Below, in pieces: positions 1 to 9,054 of a DNA stretch of 64,000 nucleotides (its first letter is position 1; each line of letters begins with the position of its first letter). Below the pieces are notes generated by a model. It was given only the letters and a program-made list of their open reading frames with translations. It was not told where the DNA came from and did no database searches. A program made the translations under genes and the position numbers. Where the stretch lies: positions 1-64,000 of the forward strand of contig DAIPBO010000019.1 of NCBI GenBank assembly GCA_036774405.1. The letters run 5' to 3'. Source of the stretch: JAAYDS01 sp012729155. Lineage in GTDB: Bacteria > Chloroflexota > Anaerolineae > UBA1429.

Positions 1-1233
1 AAGCAGCCCATCGTCTCGCCACAGGAGTAACCCGTAGCGTAGCCCACTGGCCAACGCAAATGTGCCCACCACCCACCAACCGTGGCGTGATTCTTGCTGC
101 GCTGGCGACCACCAGCGGCGCAAAACTGCCAACCCGAGCCCGCCAGCACTGATGATCGCTAGAGCATCGAGCACTGTGTAGACCACGCGGTCTAGCGGGA
201 TACTGCGCCATCCCAGGGTGCCCCAGAGGCCTTGAGAGAGCCGCGTCACCACCAGGCGCGGGCTGACAGCCTGTAACCCAACGATCACCTGTGCCGCCTG
301 TTGGGGCAGCGGCTCGCGAGCGGGTGTCAGGAGTGAGCAAAGAGCGCGTATGAGCAGGTATAGCCCGATACCCGACAGGAGATGCAGGGTTCTTTCGCGC
401 CGTATGTGCGCGCCACGGGTATGGAGCACCGCGACCAAGGCAGCTAGGAGCGGCAGCGTGCTGATGGCGCCAACCGCCGGTGAGACTAGCACCCCGAGCG
501 CTGGCGCCGCCACCCAGATCGACGTTAGCCACGAGGTGAGCGGCCGCTCCCAAAGGCGCACTGCCAACGCTAGCAGGGCTGCCGTCGTGAACGCGGCGAG
601 CGCATCAGCGTTAGCGGTGGTGCTCGCAATGACCGAGGCTGGCAGCAGACCGATGGCCACCGCAGTCAACGTGGCTACCGAGCGATCTTTCGTGAGGCGG
701 TTGGCAATTCCGTAGACGATCACTGTGGCGCCCAATATCGCCACCAACGACACGGCGCGCAGGAATCGCACGGCATTCGCCACCTCAGGAGCCGAAAGCC
801 GATGCAGCAACGTGTTGCGATTGGCTGTCCCCGAAAGGTCATAGGTGCTCAGATACGGATTGGGGCGCATGGCGTCAGATGACGAAGGATCGTCAGCAAA
901 CACCGCAACCGCGGCCTGTGCGATCCAGCGATAGGCCGGTGATTCGTGCACGACGCGGTGATCGGCGAACTGACTCACCAGTGCGGCATAAGCTGGCTCG
1001 TCGCCAGCTCCCCGGCGGGCCAGCGCTTGTGCAACAAAGGGGGCTTCCTCGGCGCCCTCGAGCAGCGGTAAGCGCGCCCCGTTGAGTAGCGCAGCGGCTA
1101 TCACAACCAGCAACACCAACCCGAGTTGCCAGTGTGGCCTAGCGGCCGATAGAGCTGCAGCGAGGCGGTCTGCCAAGCCCCCAGAACGTTCTTGCGCGGC
1201 GCCCGTCACAAAAGCCCTCGATGCACTGTCCAT
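1..1233 (-). CDS. Polytopic membrane protein, glycosyltransferase-39-like (3' end beyond window)
   Basis: The minus-strand frame is open for 411 codons from ATG at 1233 to the left edge, so the C-terminus is missing. The translation has a short cytoplasmic N-terminus, a first membrane segment near residues 35-50, a soluble loop with acidic and aromatic residues (about 60-150), then several hydrophobic segments. This layout resembles PMT/ArnT-type membrane glycosyltransferases that use polyprenyl-linked sugars. I see no diagnostic catalytic motif beyond acidic residues in the first loop, so the family is an inference. Its ATG directly abuts the stop codon of the GT4 gene, so it is the last visible member of the glycan operon. 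It probably transfers or polymerises sugar at the membrane. It could instead be a DUF2142-like protein. Confidence 0.7.
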   Translation of the reverse strand, partial: MDSASRAFVTGAAQERSGGLADRLAAALSAARPHWQLGLVLLVVIAAALLNGARLPLLEGAEEAPFVAQALARRGAGDEPAYAALVSQFADHRVVHESPAYRWIAQAAVAVFADDPSSSDAMRPNPYLSTYDLSGTANRNTLLHRLSAPEVANAVRFLRAVSLVAILGATVIVYGIANRLTKDRSVATLTAVAIGLLPASVIASTTANADALAAFTTAALLALAVRLWERPLTSWLTSIWVAAPALGVLVSPAVGAISTLPLLAALVAVLHTRGAHIRRERTLHLLSGIGLYLLIRALCSLLTPAREPLPQQAAQVIVGLQAVSPRLVVTRLSQGLWGTLGWRSIPLDRVVYTVLDALAIISAGGLGLAVLRRWWSPAQQESRHGWWVVGTFALASGLRYGLLLWRDDGLL

Positions 1234-2409
1234 CTACGCCGGGCCACAGACGTCGCTCAGCACACGCAGCATACGGTCAGCGATAGGTTCCCAGTCGAAC
1301 AGGCGCGACAGTTCCTCTGCGCCACTCCCGATCTGTGTGGCCAGTTCGCGGTTTTCCCAGAGCCGCTGGATGGCATCAGCCAGAGCACCAGCGTCATTCG
1401 GTGGCACCAGCAGCACGTTGACATCAGGCACCAGCTCGGGTGTGGGCACTTGCGGTATGGTGCTGACCACAGGCAGACCATGCGCCAAGGCGGCCATCAG
1501 GCTGCCGCGCCGAAACGAGGCGCCGTCACGAAACGGTAAAACGCACGCATCAGAGCTCAGAAAGGCGGCCGAGACTTCTTCGTTGGGCATATAGCCAGTC
1601 CAAAAGACGTTGTCGCGCAGGCCTCGCTCTTGGATCAGTGCCTCGACGCGCTCGAGATACAGGCGGTTGGTGGGGTCCGAGGCGCCAACAGTCCCACCGA
1701 TCATCATCAAGTGCGCAGGGATCTGCCGGCCCAGCACCATGGCGAGCGCCTCGATCAGCTCCTCGCCGCCCTTGCTCTCGTTCAAGAAGCCAAAGTAGCA
1801 CAGCAGCATCGAGCGCGAGTTGACGCCCCAGCGGCGGCGCCAGGTCTCGCGGTCATAACCGTCTGGCAGGCGAGGTGTGATGTTAGAGCCGATAGGAATC
1901 AACTCCAGGCGGCGAATGCCGCTTACCGAATCCAAAGTGTGGCGGTCTTGCGCATTGGTCACGATCACGGCCGCGGCACTACGTGCCAGCTCATGGTTAA
2001 CCCAGGTACGCAGACGGCTGGCCTTGGGGAACAGATACGGCACCAACAGGTCGTGGAAAGTCACCACAAAGGGGTACCGCGCGTAACGGCGTGGTAGCAG
2101 GTTGATAGCCGGATGCATGCCAAAAGCCGCTGTCTGATACTGGATGTTGATGACGTCGGGCCTGACCTGCTCGAGCAGTTCGCCAAAAGCCTTGTACGAT
2201 GAGCGAAACGACCAGTCTGGCATCGCGGCATGCACTGTGATGCCTTCGCGCTCGCCACTTGGCCCCGCGTCACCCGATGTGAGCACATGAACCTCGACGC
2301 CGCGCGCTGCCAGACGCTGTCCGATGATGTGAGAGTAGTCAGCCACACCGCCTTCCATAGGCGGATACTCGCCGGTGACGAGCAGTAGGCGCAATGACTC
2401 TTTTGTCAC
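1234..2409 (-). CDS. GT-B glycosyltransferase, family 4
   Basis: A 391-residue protein with the GT4 (RfaB/WecA-like) layout. The N-terminal Rossmann half starts with LLLVTGEYPPMEGGVADYS, typical of enzymes that bind acceptors near a Gly-rich loop. The C-terminal half carries YFGFLNESKGGEELIEA and the donor-binding region near residue 300-330 (PFRDGASFRRGSLMAALAHG, then PVVST). It should transfer a sugar from a nucleotide sugar, plausibly GDP-rhamnose made by the upstream genes, to a glycan or lipid acceptor on the cytoplasmic face. Its start overlaps the end of the GT2 gene by 4 bp (ATGA), indicating translational coupling. The substrate cannot be read from sequence. Confidence 0.88.
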   Translation of the reverse strand: MTKESLRLLLVTGEYPPMEGGVADYSHIIGQRLAARGVEVHVLTSGDAGPSGEREGITVHAAMPDWSFRSSYKAFGELLEQVRPDVINIQYQTAAFGMHPAINLLPRRYARYPFVVTFHDLLVPYLFPKASRLRTWVNHELARSAAAVIVTNAQDRHTLDSVSGIRRLELIPIGSNITPRLPDGYDRETWRRRWGVNSRSMLLCYFGFLNESKGGEELIEALAMVLGRQIPAHLMMIGGTVGASDPTNRLYLERVEALIQERGLRDNVFWTGYMPNEEVSAAFLSSDACVLPFRDGASFRRGSLMAALAHGLPVVSTIPQVPTPELVPDVNVLLVPPNDAGALADAIQRLWENRELATQIGSGAEELSRLFDWEPIADRMLRVLSDVCGPA

Positions 2410-3425
2410 GGCGTCACCTCTCTTGCCTGATGGGGGTCAAGCCCCGAGCATAACAGAGCCCTATAGGCCCGCATGCGCTCGCGGCGCAAGGCGCGCTTGT
2501 GGCCCAACAACCATTTGAATCCCTCGATGATGATCTCGGCGGCGTAGCCTGCCAGCAGGCTCGTACGCAATAGCCGCGCCTTGGTTGGGCCCTCGTGCTG
2601 TTCAAAGTAGCGCACCTTGCTGCTGTCAAAGAGCAGTTGTCTGCGGGCCAGAACCTGTCCGCTGCTCTGACCTTCGTAGTGTACCACAGTTGCCCGGGGT
2701 TCATATACGATGCGCCAACCTGCCGCTCGGAGTCGCCGACAGAGGTCGAGCTCCTCGGAATACATAAAGTACCCCTCATCGAAAACACCTACCTCATCGA
2801 GGGCCTCGCGTTGCACCAGCATGCACGCACCGGTCACCCAGTCGACGTCTTGCGTCACATCGTCTGGTGCGTCCTGCATCCGGTAGCGACGCGCCCAGCG
2901 GTTCCGCGGAAACAAGCGCTCGAGCGGCGTGCTTTCCATGAGAGCCATCATCAGCGAGGGAAAGCGCCGCCGTGAGCTCTGCGGCGAGCCGTCGCCGTAC
3001 ACCAGGCGCGGGCCTACCACGGCGATATCTGGCGCGCTGTCAGCCAGATCGATCAACAGTGAGATGGCGTCTGGCCCCCCAGGCGAACGTGTCACAATCG
3101 TATCAGGGTTGAGCAGCAGCACATAGCGGCCTGAGCAGCGGCGCAGAGCCAGATTGTTGCCCCTCGTAAAGCCCAGATTGCGCTCAGCGTCGATGGCCTG
3201 AACCCACGGAAAGCGCTCTGCGAGCATGGTCAGTGTCCCATCACGTGAGGCGTTGTCGACCACCCATACGTCGACAGTGCGCTGCCCGAGGCTCAGCAGT
3301 CCGTCAGGGGCAACGTCACCGCCGTCGCAGAGGGCAAGCAGCGAGTCCAGGCACTGGCCGAGAAGCTCGCGCACATTCCAGCTTACGATGATGACGCTGA
3401 CATCAGGCCGCCCTTCAGCCGACAC
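2406..3425 (-). CDS. Glycosyltransferase family 2, rhamnosyltransferase-like
   Basis: A 339-residue GT-A enzyme. The N-terminus VSVIIVSWNVRELLGQCLDS is the classic GT2 start, followed by VWVVDNASRDGT, the region NLGFTRGNNLAL, the metal-binding area LLLNPDTIV, and GACMLVQREALDEVGVFDE with FMYSEELDLCRR, as in WbbL-type rhamnosyltransferases. The frame stays open upstream to 3584 inside tatD, but that extension has no family similarity. I place the start at GTG 3425 (TTG 3428 is equally possible) because GGGAG sits about 8 bases upstream. The coding region therefore overlaps the tatD 3' end by 11 bp. The enzyme likely adds a deoxysugar to a surface glycan. Confidence 0.88.
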   Translation of the reverse strand: MSAEGRPDVSVIIVSWNVRELLGQCLDSLLALCDGGDVAPDGLLSLGQRTVDVWVVDNASRDGTLTMLAERFPWVQAIDAERNLGFTRGNNLALRRCSGRYVLLLNPDTIVTRSPGGPDAISLLIDLADSAPDIAVVGPRLVYGDGSPQSSRRRFPSLMMALMESTPLERLFPRNRWARRYRMQDAPDDVTQDVDWVTGACMLVQREALDEVGVFDEGYFMYSEELDLCRRLRAAGWRIVYEPRATVVHYEGQSSGQVLARRQLLFDSSKVRYFEQHEGPTKARLLRTSLLAGYAAEIIIEGFKWLLGHKRALRRERMRAYRALLCSGLDPHQAREVTP

Positions 3426-4197
3426 CAAAGAGCTCCCGGGCGTTGGCGCTCGTTGCGGCGGCCAGGGCGTCCAGCGGCAAGGCTCTGATCTGCGCCAGGC
3501 GCTCTGCAACATAGACGACGTAGGCAGGCTCATTGCGGCGTCCACGCAGGGGTTGCGGAGCCAGGTAGGGGCAGTCGGTCTCAACCAAAAGTCGGTTGAG
3601 CGGGGCCAGCCGCGCTACGTCGGCCAGGCCATTCATCCGTTTGAAGGTGATTGGCCCGGCAATGCCGAGATAGAACCCGCGGTCGAGAGCCCAGCGTGCC
3701 AGTGTATCGCCTCCCATGAAGCAGTGCAGCACGCCTCGTAGACTGCGTGGTGCGTTCCCCACGATAGCCATGAGGTCGTCGTCGGCTTCGCGGCAGTGCA
3801 ACACGACGGGCACGTCGAGCTCGACGGCCAGCTGAAGCTGGGCGCTCAACGCGTCGCGCTGCGCCTCTCTTGGGCTCAGATCATAGTGATAGTCGAGGCC
3901 AATCTCGCCGATGGCTGCCGCGCCTGACTGGCTGGCGAGAGCGATCAGCTCATCCAACGTTTCCTGGCTGATTGCTTGGCCTGAGAAAAGGGAGCTCGCC
4001 GCATGGGGGTGCACGCCCACGGCCGCATACACGTCCTGGTAGCGCTCACAGAGGGCTGTAGTTGCTCGCGAGCTGACGAGATCAGTGCCGCAAGTGATGA
4101 TCGTCTGGACGCCGGCTGCCCTGGCTCGTGCAACTACCTCGTCGCGGTCAGGAGCAAAGCGCTCGGCGTCCAGATGGGCATGTGTGTCAATGAGCAT
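3415..4197 (-). CDS. tatD: TatD-family metal-dependent hydrolase
   Basis: A 260-residue TIM-barrel metallohydrolase starting MLIDTHAHLD. Metal ligands and active-site motifs appear in family order: THAHLD near residue 5, GEIGLDYH near 93, VVLHCREAD near 128, LHCFMG near 150 and VETDCPYL near 203. TatD proteins act as 3'-5' DNA exonucleases or phosphoesterases. The frame extends upstream to 4341 but that part overlaps the phosphohexomutase and lacks family similarity, so the internal ATG at 4197 is chosen. It lies 20 bp after the phosphohexomutase stop within the glycan operon; a functional link to glycans is not evident. Confidence 0.92.
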   Translation of the reverse strand: MLIDTHAHLDAERFAPDRDEVVARARAAGVQTIITCGTDLVSSRATTALCERYQDVYAAVGVHPHAASSLFSGQAISQETLDELIALASQSGAAAIGEIGLDYHYDLSPREAQRDALSAQLQLAVELDVPVVLHCREADDDLMAIVGNAPRSLRGVLHCFMGGDTLARWALDRGFYLGIAGPITFKRMNGLADVARLAPLNRLLVETDCPYLAPQPLRGRRNEPAYVVYVAERLAQIRALPLDALAAATSANARELFGVG

Positions 4198-4217
4198 CGT
4201 CTCGCCGGCCTGCCGCC

Positions 4218-5654
4218 TCAGGCCTCGAGGCCGGCGATGGCCAAGCCCTCGGCCAACACCGCGCTCACGCGCTGCTCGGCGGTTACCTCGCAATACACGC
4301 GAATGACTGGCTCTGTACCAGAGAAGCGAATCAGGGCCCACTGTCCATCCTCGAGCACATAGCGAAAGCCGTCACTCCGGTCGATCTCGACGACTTTGAG
4401 ACCGGCGATGTGAGTGGGCTCTGCCGCCGCTACACGCTCGACCACCTCGGCCTTGCGCTCTGGAGGCATCTCTCGGTCAACGCGGTCATAGTAGTGTGGG
4501 CCCACCAGGTCGAACAGCGTCTCGATCAGCTGGCTTGGGCGCTTGCCGGTGCGAACCATCAGGTCGAGCAGGTAGAGCCCTGCTAGAATGCCGTCGCGCT
4601 CGGGGATGTGGTTAGCAAAGGCAAAGCCACCGCTCTCCTCACCGCCGATGAGCGCGTTGGTCTCGATCATTTTGGGTGCCACATACTTGAAGCCCACTCC
4701 CGTCTCGTATACCGGCACGTCATAGTGGGCGGCGAGCTTGTTCGCCATCACGGTGCTGCTGATCGAGCGCACCAGTGGCCCGCGCAGTCCGCGCACACCG
4801 AGCATATAGTAGGCCAGGAGGGCATACACCTGCAGTTGGTTGACGAACTGGCCATGCTCGTCCGCAAAGCCGACGCGATCGGCGTCGCCATCGTTGGCCA
4901 GGCCGGCGTCGGCGCCAAACGGTTCAATGGCCTCGAGCAGCCCCACCAGGTTCGAGGCGATGGGCTCCGGACGCACCATACCAGGAAAGAGCGGGTTGCG
5001 CTCGCCGTGAATCTCTTTGATGACAGTGGCGCCGCCGCCGAGGAGGCGCGTGAACCAGCCCTGCCCAACACCCCACATCGGGTCGGCCACGATGCGCAGC
5101 CCCGCTTGCTTGATGGGGTTGACGTCGATCAGTCGTGCGAGTTGCTCTTCGTAAGGGCCGTCGGGGTCGAATAGCTGAATCAGCCCCTGTCGCACGCCGG
5201 CGTCAAAATCGGTGTACTCTACCCGGTCGCTCTCTTGCGCTGCCGCGATGCGCCGCTCGACGAGCTCGAGCGTCTCGGGGGCCGCCGCGCCGCCATAGTC
5301 AGAGCGCAGCTTGTAGCCGCTGTCGGTAGGAGGGTTGTGGCTCGCGGTGATCCAGATACCCCCAGCTGCCCGTCGCGGCAAGATGTTATACGACAGCACT
5401 GGCGTTGGTGCAGCATGATCTGCCAGGAACACCGGTATCCCGTTGCCTGCGAGTACCTCGGCCACGGCTTGAGCAAACTCCTCGGAGAGAAAGCGCATGT
5501 CATAGCCCACGATCATCCCGCGCGCGGCCAGCCCTGAAGCATGCAGGTAGTCTGCCGTTCCCTGGGCGCAGTATCGAACGCTCTCAAACGTATAGCCGTC
5601 GGCAATACCTGCACGCCAGCCGTCGGTGCCGAACTTGATCGGTCTCTTGGACAT
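4218..5654 (-). CDS. Phosphoglucomutase/phosphomannomutase (alpha-D-phosphohexomutase)
   Basis: A 478-residue four-domain phosphohexomutase. Visible landmarks are KFGTDGWRAG at the N-terminus, the phosphoserine loop ITASHNPP near residue 103, the Mg-binding loop NDGDADRVGF, the sugar-specificity loop GGEESGGFAF and the phosphate-binding loop RFSGTEPVIRVY near the C-terminus. GEESGG is closer to glucose-type mutases than to the GEMSGH of strict phosphomannomutases. Yet its neighbours consume GDP-mannose, so it may supply mannose-1-phosphate or be bispecific. The start at ATG 5654 is supported by GAGGTG 4 bases upstream; the 11-codon upstream extension has no SD. No mannose-1-phosphate guanylyltransferase is seen in this window. 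Confidence 0.92.
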   Translation of the reverse strand: MSKRPIKFGTDGWRAGIADGYTFESVRYCAQGTADYLHASGLAARGMIVGYDMRFLSEEFAQAVAEVLAGNGIPVFLADHAAPTPVLSYNILPRRAAGGIWITASHNPPTDSGYKLRSDYGGAAAPETLELVERRIAAAQESDRVEYTDFDAGVRQGLIQLFDPDGPYEEQLARLIDVNPIKQAGLRIVADPMWGVGQGWFTRLLGGGATVIKEIHGERNPLFPGMVRPEPIASNLVGLLEAIEPFGADAGLANDGDADRVGFADEHGQFVNQLQVYALLAYYMLGVRGLRGPLVRSISSTVMANKLAAHYDVPVYETGVGFKYVAPKMIETNALIGGEESGGFAFANHIPERDGILAGLYLLDLMVRTGKRPSQLIETLFDLVGPHYYDRVDREMPPERKAEVVERVAAAEPTHIAGLKVVEIDRSDGFRYVLEDGQWALIRFSGTEPVIRVYCEVTAEQRVSAVLAEGLAIAGLEA

Positions 5655-5679
5655 AAAGCACCTCGCTTTGATGGGGCCT

Positions 5680-6675
5680 CTAGTCAATGGTGGGCGGTCT
5701 GCCGGTAGCGATCTTTTCCTCGAGCATCTTCAGATCATGCTCGACCATCATCTCTACCAACTCGTGGAAGCTTACCTGTGGCTCCCAACCGAGCACGCGT
5801 CGGGCTTTTGAGGCGTCACCTACCAGCTCGTATACATCTGCTGGCCGTAGAAACTGTGGGTCGGTGTACACATGGTCTTGATAGTCGAGCCCCAGGTGGC
5901 CAAAGGCCGCTTCAAGGAGCTCACGCACCGAGTGCTGCTCGCCCGTCGCCACCACAAAGTCATCTGGCTTGTCTTGCTGTAGCATCAACCACATGGCGCG
6001 GACATAGTCGCCGGCAAAGCCCCAGTCTCGCTTGGCGTCCAGGTTGCCCATCGGCAGGCGATCCTGTAGCCCCAGCTTGATGCGCGCAGCGTTGTAGGTC
6101 ACCTTGCGCGTCACAAATTCGAGGCCGCGGCGGGGCGACTCGTGGTTGAACAAGATGCCCGACACCGCAAACAGGTCATAGCTCTCGCGATAGTTGATGG
6201 TGATCCAGTGGCCATAGACTTTGGCCACCCCATAGGGGCTCCGCGGATAAAAGGGCGTCGTCTCGCGTTGCGGCACCTCTTGCACCTTGCCAAACATCTC
6301 GCTGCTCGAGGCCTGGTAGACGCGGATGGTGGGATCGACCATGCGGATCGCGTCGAGCACCCGTGTGACGCCCACCGCCGTGAACTCGGCAGTCAGCACA
6401 GGCTGCTCCCACGAAGTGGGCACGAACGACATGGCTGCGAGATTATAGACCTCTTGCGGCCTGTGCCGACGCAGGATCTGGATGAGAGATACCTGGTCGA
6501 GCAAGTCGCCCTGCTCGAGGACAAGCCGATCCATGATGTGCTCGATGCGATGATAGTTGGGAGAGCTACCACGTCGCACCATGCCCACAACTCGGTAGCC
6601 CTCGTCGAGCAATAACTCGGCGAGATAGGAGCCATCCTGGCCAGTGACGCCGGTGATTAGTGCTGTTCTCTGCAT
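5680..6675 (-). CDS. gmd: GDP-mannose 4,6-dehydratase
   Basis: A 331-residue extended short-chain dehydrogenase. The NADP-binding loop GVTGQDGSYLAELLL is at residues 8-22, followed by VRRGSSPNYHRIEHI, which is characteristic of GMD. The catalytic SPYGVAKVYGHW (Tyr-x3-Lys) is near residue 150, and NHESPRRGLEFVTRK and LDAKRDWGFAGDYV are standard GMD segments. It converts GDP-D-mannose to GDP-4-keto-6-deoxy-D-mannose. The next gene upstream encodes a matching reductase, so the pair should make GDP-D-rhamnose or a similar GDP-6-deoxyhexose. AAAGGA lies 7 bases before ATG 6675; the longer frame to 6777 overlaps the neighbour and lacks family similarity. Confidence 0.95.
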   Translation of the reverse strand: MQRTALITGVTGQDGSYLAELLLDEGYRVVGMVRRGSSPNYHRIEHIMDRLVLEQGDLLDQVSLIQILRRHRPQEVYNLAAMSFVPTSWEQPVLTAEFTAVGVTRVLDAIRMVDPTIRVYQASSSEMFGKVQEVPQRETTPFYPRSPYGVAKVYGHWITINYRESYDLFAVSGILFNHESPRRGLEFVTRKVTYNAARIKLGLQDRLPMGNLDAKRDWGFAGDYVRAMWLMLQQDKPDDFVVATGEQHSVRELLEAAFGHLGLDYQDHVYTDPQFLRPADVYELVGDASKARRVLGWEPQVSFHELVEMMVEHDLKMLEEKIATGRPPTID

Positions 6676-6686
6676 AGCGTTTCCTT

Positions 6687-7661
6687 TCAAGCGGCATCGC
6701 CCCTGGCGGCCACCCTGGCACGCCAGTATGCGAGGGTGTCTTCGAGGCTCTGAGCGAGCGGCACCATCGGCCGCCAACCCGTCACATAGTTTAGCAGAGC
6801 GGCGCTACCCACCACGTTAGGCTGGTCGCTGGGGCGCATACGGTCAGGGTCGCGCTCGACTTGAATCTCGACCTGCACCAAAGCCAGCAACCTGTCGAGC
6901 AACGCCTGGATGGGCACCGAGGTGCCCAGGCAGATGTTGTACACGGCACCCTTCTCGCCCTCTTCGAGAGCGAGGCGATAGGCACGCACCACGTCGCGCA
7001 CGTCACAAAAGTCACGGCGAGCTGCCAGATTGCCCACCTTGAGCAGCGGCGGTTGCAGCCCTGCCTCGATGAGCGCTACCTGCCGACTAAAGTCTGGCAC
7101 CACAAAGCCTGGGCGTTGCCGTGGGCCAATGTGGTTGAACGGTCTCACTCGCACAATGTGTAGCCTGTGGCTGTAGCAGAACATGCCGGCCATCAGGTCT
7201 TGGTTTACCTTGCTCAAGGCATACGGGTTGGTGGGCTGCAGGGCGCACGATTCGGTGATGGGCAATGCATCGGACGGCACGCGTCCGTACTCGTCAGCAG
7301 AGCCGACTACCAAAACACGCGCTTGAGGGCACAACTCGCTCATCGCGCTCAGCAGGTATAGCTGCGGCAGCGTGTTGGCCTGCAGAGTGCCTGCCGGATC
7401 AGCCCATGAGGCCGCCACCGAGGCCTGAGCGGCAAGATGGTAGATGCGCTCTGGCTGCGCTTGGGCGAGCATACGGCACACGGCCCGCTCATCGGTCAGA
7501 TCGGCCTCGATCAGCTCCAGGCGGTCTCCATGATGGGCGATGTTGGCGCGACTGCCGCCTGGACGGATCACACCCAGGATCTCGCAATCGTCGTCGGCCA
7601 CAAGCAGGTCGGCGAGGTGCGAACCCGCGAACCCGCCGATGCCGGTGATCAGCACGCGCAT
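6687..7661 (-). CDS. rmd: GDP-4-dehydro-6-deoxy-D-mannose reductase-like NAD-dependent epimerase/dehydratase
   Basis: A 324-residue extended SDR. It has the nucleotide-binding GIGGFAGSHLADLL at residues 7-20, a conserved YHLAAQASV, the Ser of VVGSADEYG and the catalytic NPYALSKVNQD (Tyr-x3-Lys) near residue 145, followed by RPFNHIGPRQRPGFV, a segment shared by RMD proteins. With GMD it should produce GDP-D-rhamnose in the cytoplasm for the downstream glycosyltransferases. It is the first gene of the operon: AAAGGAG lies 7 bases before ATG and a promoter is visible at 7698-7725. A GDP-mannose epimerase of another type is possible. Confidence 0.85.
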   Translation of the reverse strand: MRVLITGIGGFAGSHLADLLVADDDCEILGVIRPGGSRANIAHHGDRLELIEADLTDERAVCRMLAQAQPERIYHLAAQASVAASWADPAGTLQANTLPQLYLLSAMSELCPQARVLVVGSADEYGRVPSDALPITESCALQPTNPYALSKVNQDLMAGMFCYSHRLHIVRVRPFNHIGPRQRPGFVVPDFSRQVALIEAGLQPPLLKVGNLAARRDFCDVRDVVRAYRLALEEGEKGAVYNICLGTSVPIQALLDRLLALVQVEIQVERDPDRMRPSDQPNVVGSAALLNYVTGWRPMVPLAQSLEDTLAYWRARVAARGDAA

Positions 7662-7697
7662 AGACTCTCCTTTGGCAGGCTAGAGCTGTCTAGCGCG

Positions 7698-7725
7698 AGT
7701 ATAGCAGACGCTCGCAAGGCGGCAA
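7698..7725 (-). promoter_or_regulatory. Sigma70-type promoter of the glycan operon
   Basis: On the minus strand TTGCCG (7725-7720) and TATACT (7703-7698) are 16 bases apart. Predicted transcription starts near 7691, leaving a leader of about 30 bases with AAAGGAG before the rmd start codon. Confidence 0.6.
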
Positions 7726-7762
7726 GTGCCTGAGACGCAGAAACCAGCGCTATGCCAGAGAC

Positions 7763-7796
7763 GACCCGGGGGCCCGTCATGGCAGGCCCTCGGGTC
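7763..7796 (-). terminator. Stem-loop after metK
   Basis: An inverted repeat of about 14 bases per arm (GACCCGAGGGCC pairing with GGGCCCCCGGGTC, near perfect) lies 10 bases after the metK stop. No T-run follows, so it may terminate inefficiently, protect the 3' end or need Rho. It separates the SAM-cycle operon from the glycan operon. Confidence 0.55.
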
Positions 7797-7805
7797 ACAC
7801 ATCGC

Positions 7806-9005
7806 CTAGAGGCCCGCAGCCTGACGGAGAGCCTCGACGCGGTCGAGACGCTCCCAGGGGGCGTCGATGTCGGTGCGGCCGAGATGGCCATAGGCTGCAG
7901 TAGGTTGGTAGATGGGGCGACGCAGGTCAAGATCTCGTATGATCGCCGCAGGGCGCAGATCAAACACCTGGCTGACGATCTTCTCCAGACGCTCGTCGGA
8001 GAGACTGCCGGTGCCAAAGGTTTCGATATTGATCGAGACGGGGTGAGCGACGCCGATCACGTAGGCGATCTGGATCTGGCAGCGATCTGCCAGGCCAGCG
8101 GCCACGATGTTCTTGGCTACCCAGCGTGTGGCATACGAGCCCGAACGGTCGACCTTGGTGGGGTCCTTGCCAGAAAAGGCCCCGCCGCCGTGAGGCACCA
8201 TGCCGCCGTAAGTGTCAACGATGATTTTGCGGCCTGTGAGGCCAGAGTCTCCCATGGGTCCGCCGACCACAAAACGGCCGGTGCCATTGATGACATAACG
8301 GGTGTCCGCAGCGAGTAGGTGCTCAGGGATGGTGCCGCGCACCACTAGCTCCGCAAGATCCTGACGCAGCTTTTCGACCGAGACATCCGGGTCGTGCTGG
8401 GCCGCGAGCACCACGGTGTCGATGCGCGCTGGCTTGCCATGGCGATACTCGACCGTCACCTGAGACTTGCCGTCGGGCCGCAGATAGGGCAGGGTGCCAT
8501 CTTTGCGCAAAGCAGATAGCTGCTTGACGAGGCCGTGCGCCAGCATGATGGGCATTGGCATCAGCTCGGGCGTCTCATTGCAGGCATAGCCAAACATCAT
8601 GCCCTGATCGCCGGCGCCCACCTGATCGGTGTCATCGCCGCCAGCGCGGGCCTCCTGCGAGGCGTCGACGCCCATGGCGATATCGAGCGACTGCTCGTGA
8701 ATCGAGGTAATGACGCCGCAGGTCTGGCAGTCAAAGCCGGTGTCTGAGCAGCAATAGCCGATACCGTTGATTGTCTCGCGGACGATCTTGGGTACATCGA
8801 CATAGCAGTCAGTGGTGATTTCTCCCTGCACAAGCACCAGGCCGGTGGTCACAGCGGTCTCGCAGGCCACGCGACCGTATGGGTCTTGCGCCATGATGGC
8901 GTCTAGAACGCCGTCAGAGATGAGGTCACACACCTTGTCAGGGTGTCCCTCAGACACCGACTCAGAGGTGAAGAGGAACCGCGGCGAGCGCATCAGGTTG
9001 TACAT
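7806..9005 (-). CDS. metK: S-adenosylmethionine synthetase
   Basis: A 399-residue MetK. It makes SAM from methionine and ATP in the cytoplasm. Signature motifs are SEGHPDKVCDLISDGVLDA near the N-terminus, the P-loop-like GAGDQGMMFGYA near residue 120 and GGGAFSGKDPTKVDRSG near residue 260, followed by the conserved ADRCQIQIAYVIGVA. Length matches the bacterial family. GGAAG precedes ATG 9005 by 8 bases; a second ATG four codons on is possible. It follows ahcY by 49 bases and is the last gene of the riboswitch-led SAM-cycle operon, so its level should be tied to SAM unless an internal promoter exists. Confidence 0.97.
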   Translation of the reverse strand: MYNLMRSPRFLFTSESVSEGHPDKVCDLISDGVLDAIMAQDPYGRVACETAVTTGLVLVQGEITTDCYVDVPKIVRETINGIGYCCSDTGFDCQTCGVITSIHEQSLDIAMGVDASQEARAGGDDTDQVGAGDQGMMFGYACNETPELMPMPIMLAHGLVKQLSALRKDGTLPYLRPDGKSQVTVEYRHGKPARIDTVVLAAQHDPDVSVEKLRQDLAELVVRGTIPEHLLAADTRYVINGTGRFVVGGPMGDSGLTGRKIIVDTYGGMVPHGGGAFSGKDPTKVDRSGSYATRWVAKNIVAAGLADRCQIQIAYVIGVAHPVSINIETFGTGSLSDERLEKIVSQVFDLRPAAIIRDLDLRRPIYQPTAAYGHLGRTDIDAPWERLDRVEALRQAAGL

Positions 9006-9054
9006 GCAGCCTACTTCCTTTCTGGGCAGAGTTGATCCCTCGCAGCGCTGGCGA

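Noticed and set aside
1082..1594. A long plus-strand open frame of 170 codons
   Set aside because: It is antisense to the membrane protein and GT4 genes, has no family similarity and no SD; high GC content makes such frames common.
4608..5174. Plus-strand open frame of 188 codons within the phosphohexomutase gene
   Set aside because: It is the complement of well-conserved codons of the mutase and has no recognisable domain.
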